From positions 878,302 to 942,301 of the forward strand of contig SCFE01000112.1 in NCBI GenBank assembly GCA_004352715.1: a stretch of DNA of 64,000 nt, read 5' to 3'. Below the pieces are notes generated by a model. It was not told the origin of the DNA and did not search any database. It saw only the letters and a program-made list of their open reading frames with translations. Position numbers and translations under genes: made by a program. This document shows positions 46,198 to 57,779 of the stretch, piece after piece (positions within the stretch are counted from its first letter, which is position 1; each line of letters opens with the position of its first letter). The DNA is from Hofstenia miamia. Its lineage: Eukaryota > Xenacoelomorpha > Acoela.

Positions 46198-47160
46198 CTA
46201 AATTTATAACGCTTTTGTTATTATTCAATATTGGGCGTGTGTATTAGATTTTATTTTTTGTTAGCAATCACTTAATAATCAAAACCTGTTGTATTAGTCA
46301 ACCTATCAACTGGCATCAACTCAGTTGCGATTCCGAAAATCTGATTTTTTTGATGTGAAAAATACAGTGCATTGTCTTTAATCTTCAGATATCAATTAAA
46401 TTTCCATTAGAGTGCTTATCGTAAGTTTTCTTTGACATACAAGAAGGTCACCTGTCAAAGAAATGTATTCCAACCATGTTCAAGGTCAAGCAACCTCATT
46501 GGTACTTTAATTACATTGGGAGGAATATCAGTAAACAGTAATCAAAACTATGAAGTTCAACCAAGAAGTTTTAATAAGCTATTGAAATATTGATAAATTT
46601 CTGAAATTCTAACTAAGCACGGAATCATACATTGACAATGCTGTGGAATGACAAAAGCAATGATTGTTGCAAACATGATCCATGTCTCTTTAAAAATGGC
46701 ACAATTTTTCTATGTTATTGTCAGCATTTGCAAAAAAAATTCGCCATAAAATCTTGTATTAGTTCACTTTGCAAATTACTGTTTAATATTAATGATCAAA
46801 TAGCGATATCAAACTCAAAATTCGATACGTGATAATGATGTTGCAAGGAAGCGTTCACTGCAAAGTCCTATTTTCAATTCTATTCAAGAATATATGCTAT
46901 TCGTTAGTAAATTCTTAAGACCTTAACGTATGCATAACACATACATATATTTTGCATTTGAGTATATATATATATATATATATATATTGGCGCTGGGTAC
47001 ATATATATTGACGCCCAGTACAACTTCTGGCGCTGGGTATATAGGTTTTTAAAAAAGTCGGAATACGGGTCCAATTTTCTGCACATAGTCTCATATGGGG
47101 TCCTCATTAACAGATCCATCAAAAAAAATTGGGTAATTTTTTTGAGGCGTCATGGTATAC
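46198..47160. other. upstream region of the calmodulin-like gene
   Basis: The exon with the start codon should lie in or beyond this interval, but a single ATG before a donor cannot be picked out with confidence. A (TA)n tract is at 46964-46986. Confidence 0.35.
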
Positions 47161-47280
47161 TGTAACAGAGATGGAACCGGCTACCTGCTGGCCGAGGCCG
47201 GTTGGGCCGGGGCCGACAATTTACCGGCCTGCATCCACTTTTAATTTTCATGACAGGCCGTTTACCGGCCAAAATTATAA
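47161..47280. repeat. GC-rich remnant, possibly a hAT end
   Basis: The segment begins CAGAGATGGAACCGGCTACC and contains five or more CCGG and GGCCG words, very unlike the surroundings. The CAGAGATGG start resembles a hAT terminus. No partner end was found. Confidence 0.3.
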
Positions 47281-47487
47281 AAAATATTCTTTTCTAATCT
47301 TATAAACAGGGAATACTTTGGTTAGTTTGGGAGGAATTTCTATGAAAATCTAAAGTTCGAAAAAAATTTATAGTATGAGTAATTTACAGTTTTGAATTTC
47401 TAATAATAATTACATTTACATTCTGGAATCTCTCCTAAATTTTGCTACAAACGGAGTTGTTCTGCTTTTTGATAAGGTAATTTTACT

Positions 47488-47850
47488 TCAGTTTTCTATG
47501 GAACTTACTAATAATATTAAAATAATATGACACGAATTTCTTCGGTAATAGCATTCTTCAGATCGTCTATAGTGCGTGAGTTTCTGCCATAAACTTTGTT
47601 CTTTAGTAAACCCCACAGAAAAAAGTCGGGTACGGTCAGATCCGGAGTAACGATCAATAGGAATGACGATTTCAAAAATTTGAATGAAAAATCTTAACCC
47701 CAAATCGATTAAAGATTTAACATCGCTATTGCAGCAAGACGAACCATCAGTTAAATTTCCATCCATTGATGTTCAGCTACGTAACTACAGTTTTTTTCCT
47801 TTTATTTTGCAAGCGTCTGGTTACTTTTGTTACACCCTGTATATATAAGG
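47488..47850 (-). pseudogene. mariner-like transposase C-terminal fragment with terminus
   Basis: The minus strand (about 47660 to 47520) reads TPDLTVPDFFLWGLLKNKVY then GRNSRTIDDLKNAITEEI. This is the conserved region around the third catalytic residue of mariner/IS630-like transposases of the 'PDLTPxDFFLWGxLKxxVY' type. At about 47815-47845 the minus strand starts ATACAGGGTGTAACAAAAGT, a typical mariner terminal sequence. The catalytic core between these is mostly deleted or shifted. It is a short, dead internal-deletion copy. Confidence 0.65.
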
Positions 47851-47936
47851 CGATCCTCTAAACGCACAAAATTATGGGCCAATTTGCATTGGCCATCCTT
47901 TCAGTAAACTATTTGAAAAATTATTAAATAATCAAA

Positions 47937-48936
47937 NNNNNNNNNNNNNNNNNNNNNNNNNNNNNNNNNNNNNNNNNNNNNNNNNNNNNNNNNNNNNNNN
48001 NNNNNNNNNNNNNNNNNNNNNNNNNNNNNNNNNNNNNNNNNNNNNNNNNNNNNNNNNNNNNNNNNNNNNNNNNNNNNNNNNNNNNNNNNNNNNNNNNNNN
48101 NNNNNNNNNNNNNNNNNNNNNNNNNNNNNNNNNNNNNNNNNNNNNNNNNNNNNNNNNNNNNNNNNNNNNNNNNNNNNNNNNNNNNNNNNNNNNNNNNNNN
48201 NNNNNNNNNNNNNNNNNNNNNNNNNNNNNNNNNNNNNNNNNNNNNNNNNNNNNNNNNNNNNNNNNNNNNNNNNNNNNNNNNNNNNNNNNNNNNNNNNNNN
48301 NNNNNNNNNNNNNNNNNNNNNNNNNNNNNNNNNNNNNNNNNNNNNNNNNNNNNNNNNNNNNNNNNNNNNNNNNNNNNNNNNNNNNNNNNNNNNNNNNNNN
48401 NNNNNNNNNNNNNNNNNNNNNNNNNNNNNNNNNNNNNNNNNNNNNNNNNNNNNNNNNNNNNNNNNNNNNNNNNNNNNNNNNNNNNNNNNNNNNNNNNNNN
48501 NNNNNNNNNNNNNNNNNNNNNNNNNNNNNNNNNNNNNNNNNNNNNNNNNNNNNNNNNNNNNNNNNNNNNNNNNNNNNNNNNNNNNNNNNNNNNNNNNNNN
48601 NNNNNNNNNNNNNNNNNNNNNNNNNNNNNNNNNNNNNNNNNNNNNNNNNNNNNNNNNNNNNNNNNNNNNNNNNNNNNNNNNNNNNNNNNNNNNNNNNNNN
48701 NNNNNNNNNNNNNNNNNNNNNNNNNNNNNNNNNNNNNNNNNNNNNNNNNNNNNNNNNNNNNNNNNNNNNNNNNNNNNNNNNNNNNNNNNNNNNNNNNNNN
48801 NNNNNNNNNNNNNNNNNNNNNNNNNNNNNNNNNNNNNNNNNNNNNNNNNNNNNNNNNNNNNNNNNNNNNNNNNNNNNNNNNNNNNNNNNNNNNNNNNNNN
48901 NNNNNNNNNNNNNNNNNNNNNNNNNNNNNNNNNNNN
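47937..48936. other. assembly gap (1000 N)
   Basis: Exactly 1000 N, so the size is arbitrary. Confidence 0.98.
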
Positions 48937-50007
48937 GCTCCAAGATCAAGAAGAGAGCTAAAACAAAAAGTGCTGAAGTTGTCTTAATTTCATTCCTATA
49001 TACAGTATTTATTTTATTTCAGTAAATAATAGATTATCATATTCTTGCTTTGCACTAATTTATTCCCTTTAATGTCAATAACTTATGAAGAGTGAAGGGT
49101 AAATTATATTTATTTCTCATAAATATTGAATTTTGATACTGAGTTTTTTAATACAATTGTCCTTAATGGTGTTATTTACATAAAAAAATAAGAATATGAA
49201 AAATCCCCAACAGCATGTAATTCATTCGCCTCCAGTTGCACGTTGTAGAGGCCTGTAGTTAAGTACGCCATGGGTTCAATACAATTTGTATTATGTGTGT
49301 TACCTTTGATAAGAGCAATGAACTGTCACTATTGTCTTGCCGAAGGGAAAAACCATGCTTTTATTGTTTTGAAATATATGTTTTTAGCATCTCTTTTGTC
49401 ATATTTCTCTTTTTATTGTCTACTCCATCATGAAATTCATAATTTTGTTGATCATATCGCGTTAAAATATTAAACATACAATTCGGATTAGAGTTGGATA
49501 TATATTTTAGAAAACAAACATTCATTACAATCAACCTAGCCGTTTTACCACACAGGGGTGCATGGCATCATGTATTTTAGCATTCAACCCCATGCTATCA
49601 ATTTGAATCTTACTTTTAACTTACTCTTGTAATTTAATCATAACTAATGGGCTTAGTAGTTGTTTAAGAACTCCCATTTTCAACCCGTGATTTGGATTTT
49701 GAAATCGTTGAAAGTAAAAACACAAATTACACCAAGATTTTTCTGTAAGCAGCAGTTGCTTCGGCTACGGTTAGACTATGCGATTGGTACTGCATAAACT
49801 GCCCACCGACAGCTATTGTTAGACTATACAATTATAATTGAAATTGGTGCGATTTTGTAATTGTTCTTGCTACCAATCACATAGTGTATCTGTAGCCTTA
49901 GGCCACGGTTAGACTAGCGATTTGCTCAAAAGTGATCTATCACATTTTGAGTGAATCGCACGTCCAACCACCCGAGATAATTAGCGATGTGACGATCACG
50001 AAGAAAT
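48937..50007 (-). repeat. complex repeat, copy B (inverted relative to copy A)
   Basis: Reading leftwards this block follows copy A: the end of its second 260-base unit, the CAACGTGCAACTGGAGGCG-type segment (inverted, about 49230), the stretch around 35930-36160, then the two PIF-like MITEs (49763-49897 and 49901 onward). It is bounded by 1000-N gaps on both sides, so its edges and even its placement depend on scaffolding. Confidence 0.7.
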
Positions 50008-51007
50008 NNNNNNNNNNNNNNNNNNNNNNNNNNNNNNNNNNNNNNNNNNNNNNNNNNNNNNNNNNNNNNNNNNNNNNNNNNNNNNNNNNNNNNNNNNNNN
50101 NNNNNNNNNNNNNNNNNNNNNNNNNNNNNNNNNNNNNNNNNNNNNNNNNNNNNNNNNNNNNNNNNNNNNNNNNNNNNNNNNNNNNNNNNNNNNNNNNNNN
50201 NNNNNNNNNNNNNNNNNNNNNNNNNNNNNNNNNNNNNNNNNNNNNNNNNNNNNNNNNNNNNNNNNNNNNNNNNNNNNNNNNNNNNNNNNNNNNNNNNNNN
50301 NNNNNNNNNNNNNNNNNNNNNNNNNNNNNNNNNNNNNNNNNNNNNNNNNNNNNNNNNNNNNNNNNNNNNNNNNNNNNNNNNNNNNNNNNNNNNNNNNNNN
50401 NNNNNNNNNNNNNNNNNNNNNNNNNNNNNNNNNNNNNNNNNNNNNNNNNNNNNNNNNNNNNNNNNNNNNNNNNNNNNNNNNNNNNNNNNNNNNNNNNNNN
50501 NNNNNNNNNNNNNNNNNNNNNNNNNNNNNNNNNNNNNNNNNNNNNNNNNNNNNNNNNNNNNNNNNNNNNNNNNNNNNNNNNNNNNNNNNNNNNNNNNNNN
50601 NNNNNNNNNNNNNNNNNNNNNNNNNNNNNNNNNNNNNNNNNNNNNNNNNNNNNNNNNNNNNNNNNNNNNNNNNNNNNNNNNNNNNNNNNNNNNNNNNNNN
50701 NNNNNNNNNNNNNNNNNNNNNNNNNNNNNNNNNNNNNNNNNNNNNNNNNNNNNNNNNNNNNNNNNNNNNNNNNNNNNNNNNNNNNNNNNNNNNNNNNNNN
50801 NNNNNNNNNNNNNNNNNNNNNNNNNNNNNNNNNNNNNNNNNNNNNNNNNNNNNNNNNNNNNNNNNNNNNNNNNNNNNNNNNNNNNNNNNNNNNNNNNNNN
50901 NNNNNNNNNNNNNNNNNNNNNNNNNNNNNNNNNNNNNNNNNNNNNNNNNNNNNNNNNNNNNNNNNNNNNNNNNNNNNNNNNNNNNNNNNNNNNNNNNNNN
51001 NNNNNNN
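50008..51007. other. assembly gap (1000 N)
   Basis: Exactly 1000 N between repeat copies B and C. The join is uncertain. Confidence 0.98.
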
Positions 51008-52272
51008 ATATATATATATATATATATATCCATACATTTGCACATTTCTAAGCAAATTTGAAGAAACTAAACTTAATAGTAGAAGGTCCGAACTAGAAGA
51101 TCATCAAGACTTTTAAAATTGTTATCATAACATGTAGAGAAATATTGATGAATCAAAATTTAGTCAAATCTAGAATGAAAAGTATTATGCAAAAATCGTT
51201 CCTTATTACAAGCTTCATTAATGGTTAAAATTTTGATTAATAAATTAACGTGACTTTGTCAAGATTCTCATATTGCATGTATTGTACAAAATAGGGCATA
51301 CTGAAATTTTTGAAGATAAACTAGTTGCATTTGAATTTAATCACAAATGCAAGATCACCATTTCAACACGACTCTTAAAAACATAGCAAAGCCCAGTCAT
51401 TATGCAATCTACAACTGTTTAGGAATTATGTTGAAAAATATGTGCGCTTATTTCAGTAGGTAAATTTTATAAATTGGAAAGTGCACACATTTATTTTTAG
51501 ATATTTAACAAAATATAATAGTGCACTTAATTTTTTAATATAATTGTATATGACCACAGAGATGACCCTATAACCGCAAAAACAAAGGGGCTTAATATGC
51601 TTCAAGCCGAACTTTGATAAGCGTTAGAGTAAATAATTTTGTCGGGGTTCGATCATGGCTTACTTCACTAGAGGCCTAAGCAACGTGCAACTGGAGGCGA
51701 ACGATGAGATTGTTGAAAATTTAATTTATGTTCAATTATGAACTGAGTTTATTGTTTTATTATTAAACCTTGTCAAACGTTCTTACGTGTTTGAAGGACT
51801 ACTATCACTTTGAAATTGACAGACGATGTGTCATCATTCTTTCAAACATCTTTCTAAACAACTACACATCTTTTGCTACTCCAAGATCAAGAAGAGAGCT
51901 AAAACAAAAAGTGCTGAAGTTGTCTTATTTTCATTCCTATATACAGTATTTATTTTATTTCAGTAAATAATAGCTTATCATTTTCTTGTTGTTTATTAAT
52001 TTATTCCCAATAATGTAAATAACTTATGAAGAGCAATGAACTGGCACTATTGTCCTTTCGAAGGGAAAATCTATGCTTTTGTTGTTTTGAAATATATGTC
52101 TTTAGCATCATTCTTGTCATATTTCTCTTATTCATGAAATAAATAATTTGTTGATCAGATCGCGTTAAAATATTAAACATACAATTCGGATTGGAGTTGG
52201 ATATAAATTTCAGAAAACAAACACTCATTACAATCAACCTAGCCGTTTTACCACACAGGGGTGCATGGCATC
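51008..52272 (-). repeat. complex repeat, copy C (inverted relative to copy A)
   Basis: Starts in (TA)n and follows copy A in reverse: the 37.4-37.8 kb part (visibly diverged), the 36.95-37.16 kb part, then a single 260-base unit and the 35.93-36.18 kb part (nearly identical). It lacks the second 260-base unit and the segment between. A 66-codon frame at 51770-51970 has its identical counterpart at 36221-36421 because the DNA is shared; it has no known motif. Confidence 0.7.
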
Positions 52273-53272
52273 NNNNNNNNNNNNNNNNNNNNNNNNNNNN
52301 NNNNNNNNNNNNNNNNNNNNNNNNNNNNNNNNNNNNNNNNNNNNNNNNNNNNNNNNNNNNNNNNNNNNNNNNNNNNNNNNNNNNNNNNNNNNNNNNNNNN
52401 NNNNNNNNNNNNNNNNNNNNNNNNNNNNNNNNNNNNNNNNNNNNNNNNNNNNNNNNNNNNNNNNNNNNNNNNNNNNNNNNNNNNNNNNNNNNNNNNNNNN
52501 NNNNNNNNNNNNNNNNNNNNNNNNNNNNNNNNNNNNNNNNNNNNNNNNNNNNNNNNNNNNNNNNNNNNNNNNNNNNNNNNNNNNNNNNNNNNNNNNNNNN
52601 NNNNNNNNNNNNNNNNNNNNNNNNNNNNNNNNNNNNNNNNNNNNNNNNNNNNNNNNNNNNNNNNNNNNNNNNNNNNNNNNNNNNNNNNNNNNNNNNNNNN
52701 NNNNNNNNNNNNNNNNNNNNNNNNNNNNNNNNNNNNNNNNNNNNNNNNNNNNNNNNNNNNNNNNNNNNNNNNNNNNNNNNNNNNNNNNNNNNNNNNNNNN
52801 NNNNNNNNNNNNNNNNNNNNNNNNNNNNNNNNNNNNNNNNNNNNNNNNNNNNNNNNNNNNNNNNNNNNNNNNNNNNNNNNNNNNNNNNNNNNNNNNNNNN
52901 NNNNNNNNNNNNNNNNNNNNNNNNNNNNNNNNNNNNNNNNNNNNNNNNNNNNNNNNNNNNNNNNNNNNNNNNNNNNNNNNNNNNNNNNNNNNNNNNNNNN
53001 NNNNNNNNNNNNNNNNNNNNNNNNNNNNNNNNNNNNNNNNNNNNNNNNNNNNNNNNNNNNNNNNNNNNNNNNNNNNNNNNNNNNNNNNNNNNNNNNNNNN
53101 NNNNNNNNNNNNNNNNNNNNNNNNNNNNNNNNNNNNNNNNNNNNNNNNNNNNNNNNNNNNNNNNNNNNNNNNNNNNNNNNNNNNNNNNNNNNNNNNNNNN
53201 NNNNNNNNNNNNNNNNNNNNNNNNNNNNNNNNNNNNNNNNNNNNNNNNNNNNNNNNNNNNNNNNNNNNNNNN
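52273..53272. other. assembly gap (1000 N)
   Basis: Exactly 1000 N, cutting repeat copy C. Confidence 0.98.
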
Positions 53273-53564
53273 ATACAAAACAACAACCATAAGAATTGGA
53301 AAATTATATAAACATTTTTTGCATTTCCTCTTCTGGCATATACGGTTTTGGGATGAGCAATGCATTTTTATTTCACTTTCTTGAACATTTTATTACCATC
53401 ACATTAGTAAATAAGAACTTTATTTCTTGGTAGTACGTGTGTTTTACAATTATTGGATTAAGAGGGCGGTATTTTTAGCATTTGAAATCAGAAGTATCGT
53501 ATTCCCCCTTGACAAATGATGCGTCAACCTAGCGTATATTCCATTGTTGGATAATTATCTTAAG

Positions 53565-53900
53565 ATGTTGAGAATAATTAACCATGAGAGTGTATGTGAT
53601 CAGTGTAATTTCCAGTTTTAGGTCGCAACGACTACCCCATCAAAGAAGATAGAGTGTTGTGTGCACTAATCTTAGCTATTTCTCGATTCCCATGGTAANN
53701 NNNNNNNNNNNNNNNNNNNNNNNNNNNNNNNNNNNNNNNNNNNNNNNNNNNNNNNNNNNNNNTTGAGAATAATTAACCATGAGAGTGTATGTGATCAGTG
53801 TAATTTACAGTTTTAGGTCGCAACGATTACCCCATCAAAGAAGATAGAGTGTTGTGTGCACTAATCTTAGCTATTTCTCGATTCCCATGGTAATGCATAA
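53565..53900. repeat. direct duplication across a 64-N gap
   Basis: The stretch starting TTGAGAATAATTAACCATGA and ending in GATTCCCATGGTAA occurs before the gap (to 53698) and again after it (from 53763), with two substitutions. Most likely these are two alleles or two contig ends of one locus that were not merged. Confidence 0.8.
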
Positions 53901-54483
53901 AAGGGAGGAAAAAGTGGATGAGCAACCCATGCGTTTTATAAATGCTTGATCGGTGGGAATTGTAGTTTAATCAACTTACCACGTCAAAGGAAAGAGAAAG
54001 ACTCGATGTACGAATGGGGAACAGAAATTGGTTTGACATGAGTCAGAGATTAAATGCGTCCAGTTTGATATTAGTTTAACACTGATGCAAGCAAGTTGGG
54101 TAACGTCTCCAACCATATATCAGATGGGTAAGCTACTTTTTCAATATTTTATCCTATATATTCGACTTTGTAATATTTTTACACCCTTTTTTGTTTTAAA
54201 CAATTCCCGAAAAGTGAGTTAAACACTGTACTTGTAAACTATTGAAATTATGGAAAACATGATACGATAAATGTGTTAATGAGGTATATTAACAAAAATG
54301 GTGTGTAGCCTTTACATGAAGTATAATACCGAAAATGGAATAAATATTGTGCGTGGTGATGAAAAATCATGGAAAATTAGTCTGTAATATTAACATATGT
54401 GTATGTGCACATATCTGACAAAGTGTTGCAAAATTAGCCAACAATGCATAAACACAAATGCGATGTAATGTATGCAATCAAGT

Positions 54484-54969
54484 GTAACATGTGATATAGC
54501 CGTGTATATTACTAAAAAACAATAGCCATATAAATTTGTCATTATATCAAAACATGAGAATGTAAACTAAATAGCCCCCAACATGTAAATGAATCACCAC
54601 AAAAATCAATTAAAAAACTGACATGGATCAATTAGCACCTGTCAAAAACACCTTAGTGTTAATAATGTCAAGTGGGTGAGTCACTAATTAAATCATATTC
54701 TCCAATATTCACGGGCTATCACGTGATATGTGACGTCACGATCTCTCGGACAATCAAAATCCGAGTTAGTGTCTTCTTCACTCGGCCATTACTACTTATA
54801 TATATATATATATATAAATGTTCAGGCCTAGTAACAAATATTTATTCCTTAAAAATGTGTTAATTTTCTAACAATTCAAATGAATATCAGAACTAAATGC
54901 ATGAAATGCACAAAAATATTGCAGTTATCAGTCGAAATGTTTAACATAGGTGTTAGATGTAACAATTAT
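54484..54969 (+). repeat. direct repeat, left copy (about 485 bases)
   Basis: Nearly identical to 56769-57256, both starting TAACATGTGATATAGCCGTG. They differ mainly in the (TA)n length at 54797-54815 against 57083-57108. Both contain CACGTGATATGTGACGTCAC, with a CACGTG and a TGACGTCA palindrome. The left copy stops at a 1000-N gap, so a local duplication and an assembly artefact are both possible. Confidence 0.85.
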
Positions 54970-55969
54970 NNNNNNNNNNNNNNNNNNNNNNNNNNNNNNN
55001 NNNNNNNNNNNNNNNNNNNNNNNNNNNNNNNNNNNNNNNNNNNNNNNNNNNNNNNNNNNNNNNNNNNNNNNNNNNNNNNNNNNNNNNNNNNNNNNNNNNN
55101 NNNNNNNNNNNNNNNNNNNNNNNNNNNNNNNNNNNNNNNNNNNNNNNNNNNNNNNNNNNNNNNNNNNNNNNNNNNNNNNNNNNNNNNNNNNNNNNNNNNN
55201 NNNNNNNNNNNNNNNNNNNNNNNNNNNNNNNNNNNNNNNNNNNNNNNNNNNNNNNNNNNNNNNNNNNNNNNNNNNNNNNNNNNNNNNNNNNNNNNNNNNN
55301 NNNNNNNNNNNNNNNNNNNNNNNNNNNNNNNNNNNNNNNNNNNNNNNNNNNNNNNNNNNNNNNNNNNNNNNNNNNNNNNNNNNNNNNNNNNNNNNNNNNN
55401 NNNNNNNNNNNNNNNNNNNNNNNNNNNNNNNNNNNNNNNNNNNNNNNNNNNNNNNNNNNNNNNNNNNNNNNNNNNNNNNNNNNNNNNNNNNNNNNNNNNN
55501 NNNNNNNNNNNNNNNNNNNNNNNNNNNNNNNNNNNNNNNNNNNNNNNNNNNNNNNNNNNNNNNNNNNNNNNNNNNNNNNNNNNNNNNNNNNNNNNNNNNN
55601 NNNNNNNNNNNNNNNNNNNNNNNNNNNNNNNNNNNNNNNNNNNNNNNNNNNNNNNNNNNNNNNNNNNNNNNNNNNNNNNNNNNNNNNNNNNNNNNNNNNN
55701 NNNNNNNNNNNNNNNNNNNNNNNNNNNNNNNNNNNNNNNNNNNNNNNNNNNNNNNNNNNNNNNNNNNNNNNNNNNNNNNNNNNNNNNNNNNNNNNNNNNN
55801 NNNNNNNNNNNNNNNNNNNNNNNNNNNNNNNNNNNNNNNNNNNNNNNNNNNNNNNNNNNNNNNNNNNNNNNNNNNNNNNNNNNNNNNNNNNNNNNNNNNN
55901 NNNNNNNNNNNNNNNNNNNNNNNNNNNNNNNNNNNNNNNNNNNNNNNNNNNNNNNNNNNNNNNNNNNNN
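54970..55969. other. assembly gap (1000 N)
   Basis: Exactly 1000 N, followed by (TA)n. Confidence 0.98.
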
Positions 55970-56000
<31 letters not shown>

Positions 56001-56002
<2 letters not shown>

Positions 56003-56768
56003 ACCCTTTGTAACATTGAGAGCACTTTGTAAAAAATCTATGAAAAAATTTAAAAAAATTCTTTTTATGATATTAAATTTCATAAAATATTTTGCTGGTG
56101 CAATGAAATGTCCAAACAAAAGCTAGAAAATGAGTATACAATCATCGAAGTAAATCGGTGATTTTTTTCAATTCGACACTACTTTACCAGTCTGATGCCC
56201 TAAAATAATGAGTAATCTGTGTATAGCATACCTAATATTGAGCAATGATGCAAGTGAAGTTAATTTTGTGAAAAATTTAGAAACACAAATAATCAGATTT
56301 ATGTCTTAATACATAGAAAACATTTTCAAAAATTACATGATTATAGCGTATAGTTATCAAAATTTTCTATGTAGTTCAAGTAGTAATATGCGGATACAAA
56401 TATTACTCACGCGAACTCGGTTTTACCCTAACGCACTCGAGGCTGCAATTAATTACTATCAAGTATGAACACAGGCAGCATTTTATTTCTCATTATGTGT
56501 AATGTAAATTTGATTTTTCTAAAAAAAATTAAAAAGTAATCATATAATTAACGTGAATTGTGATTAAAATGTTATTTAACGTTGAAACTGTTGAACAGCA
56601 GCAAAAAAATAAATTCTCTCGGGTATGAACGGGCACAGGTAATAATTTCCGCGTGTGGGTGGCTACGGCCAAGAAGGAGTAGTTTGATTGGCGGATGCCG
56701 CCTTAAAAATCCTCTATGCACACATCCCTAATCTAAACTCAATTGAAAGATTATTGTGAATAACACAT
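56001..56768. other. spacer between the direct repeats
   Basis: No gene or element recognised. Confidence 0.5.
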
Positions 56769-57256
56769 GTGTAACATGTGATATAGCCGTGTACATTACT
56801 AAAAAACAATAGCCATATAAATTTGTCATTATATCAAAACATGAGAATGTAAACTAAATAGCCCCCAACATGTAAATGAATCACCACAAAAATCAATTAA
56901 AAAACTGACATGGATCAATTAGCACCTGTCAAAAACACCTTAGTGTTAATAATGTCAAGTGGGTGAGTCACTAATTAAATCATATTCTCCAATATTCACG
57001 GGCTATCACGTGATATGTGACGTCACGATCTCTCGGACAATCAAAATCCGAGTTAGTGTCTTCTTCACTCGGCCATTACTACTTATATATATATATATAT
57101 ATATATATTCAGGCCTAGTAACAAATATTTATTCCTTAAAAATGTGTTAATTTTCTAACAATTCAAATGAATATCAGAACTAAATGCATGAAATGCACAA
57201 AAATATTGCAGTTATCAGTCGAAATGTTTAACATAGGTGTTAGATGTAACAATTAT
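56769..57256 (+). repeat. direct repeat, right copy
   Basis: Partner of 54484-54969. Sequence continues past its end without a gap, so this copy shows the true right border near 57256. Confidence 0.85.
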
Positions 57257-57779
57257 AATAAAATATCATAGATATGATATTTCAACAACTTCATCATCAT
57301 CAAATCTTATGATAATTTCTATTAAGGATAGTCTGCCATATTCCATCTGATGCCCCAATGGGGCTCATGGGAAAAGGGCTTTGAAAATTAAAATATGTCA
57401 TTAACCACCCGATCCTAAGAACATTAACATCATTCATGTATTCATGCAGTTTCTATATCTATTCATTGTTCTTAACTTCAAGAATCTTAACTGATGAAAA
57501 GGATTACAGAGTGATCCTAGTAATTATTTCAGTCGTTTGTTAATATTTTCCATTATTTAGTTGTATGCATAACACATAACAAATCAAACATCCAGTGAGC
57601 TCCTAAACTGGATATTTTTGAGAAATGTTCGCATTTCTCAGAAATATCCAAATAAGTGATAAGTGATTTGCGGGATTTTATAAAAAAAGTAAAAGAAATG
57701 AAAATAAGTTAAAACTTATTTATCCGCTCCCTGGTAATCAAGATTATAAAATTTATAACTTTGCCATTTCAGTCTATTA
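57257..57779. other. AT-rich spacer
   Basis: No gene recognised. 57615-57652 holds the short hairpin words GAAATGTTCGCATTTC and GCATTTCTCAGAAATATCC. Confidence 0.4.
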
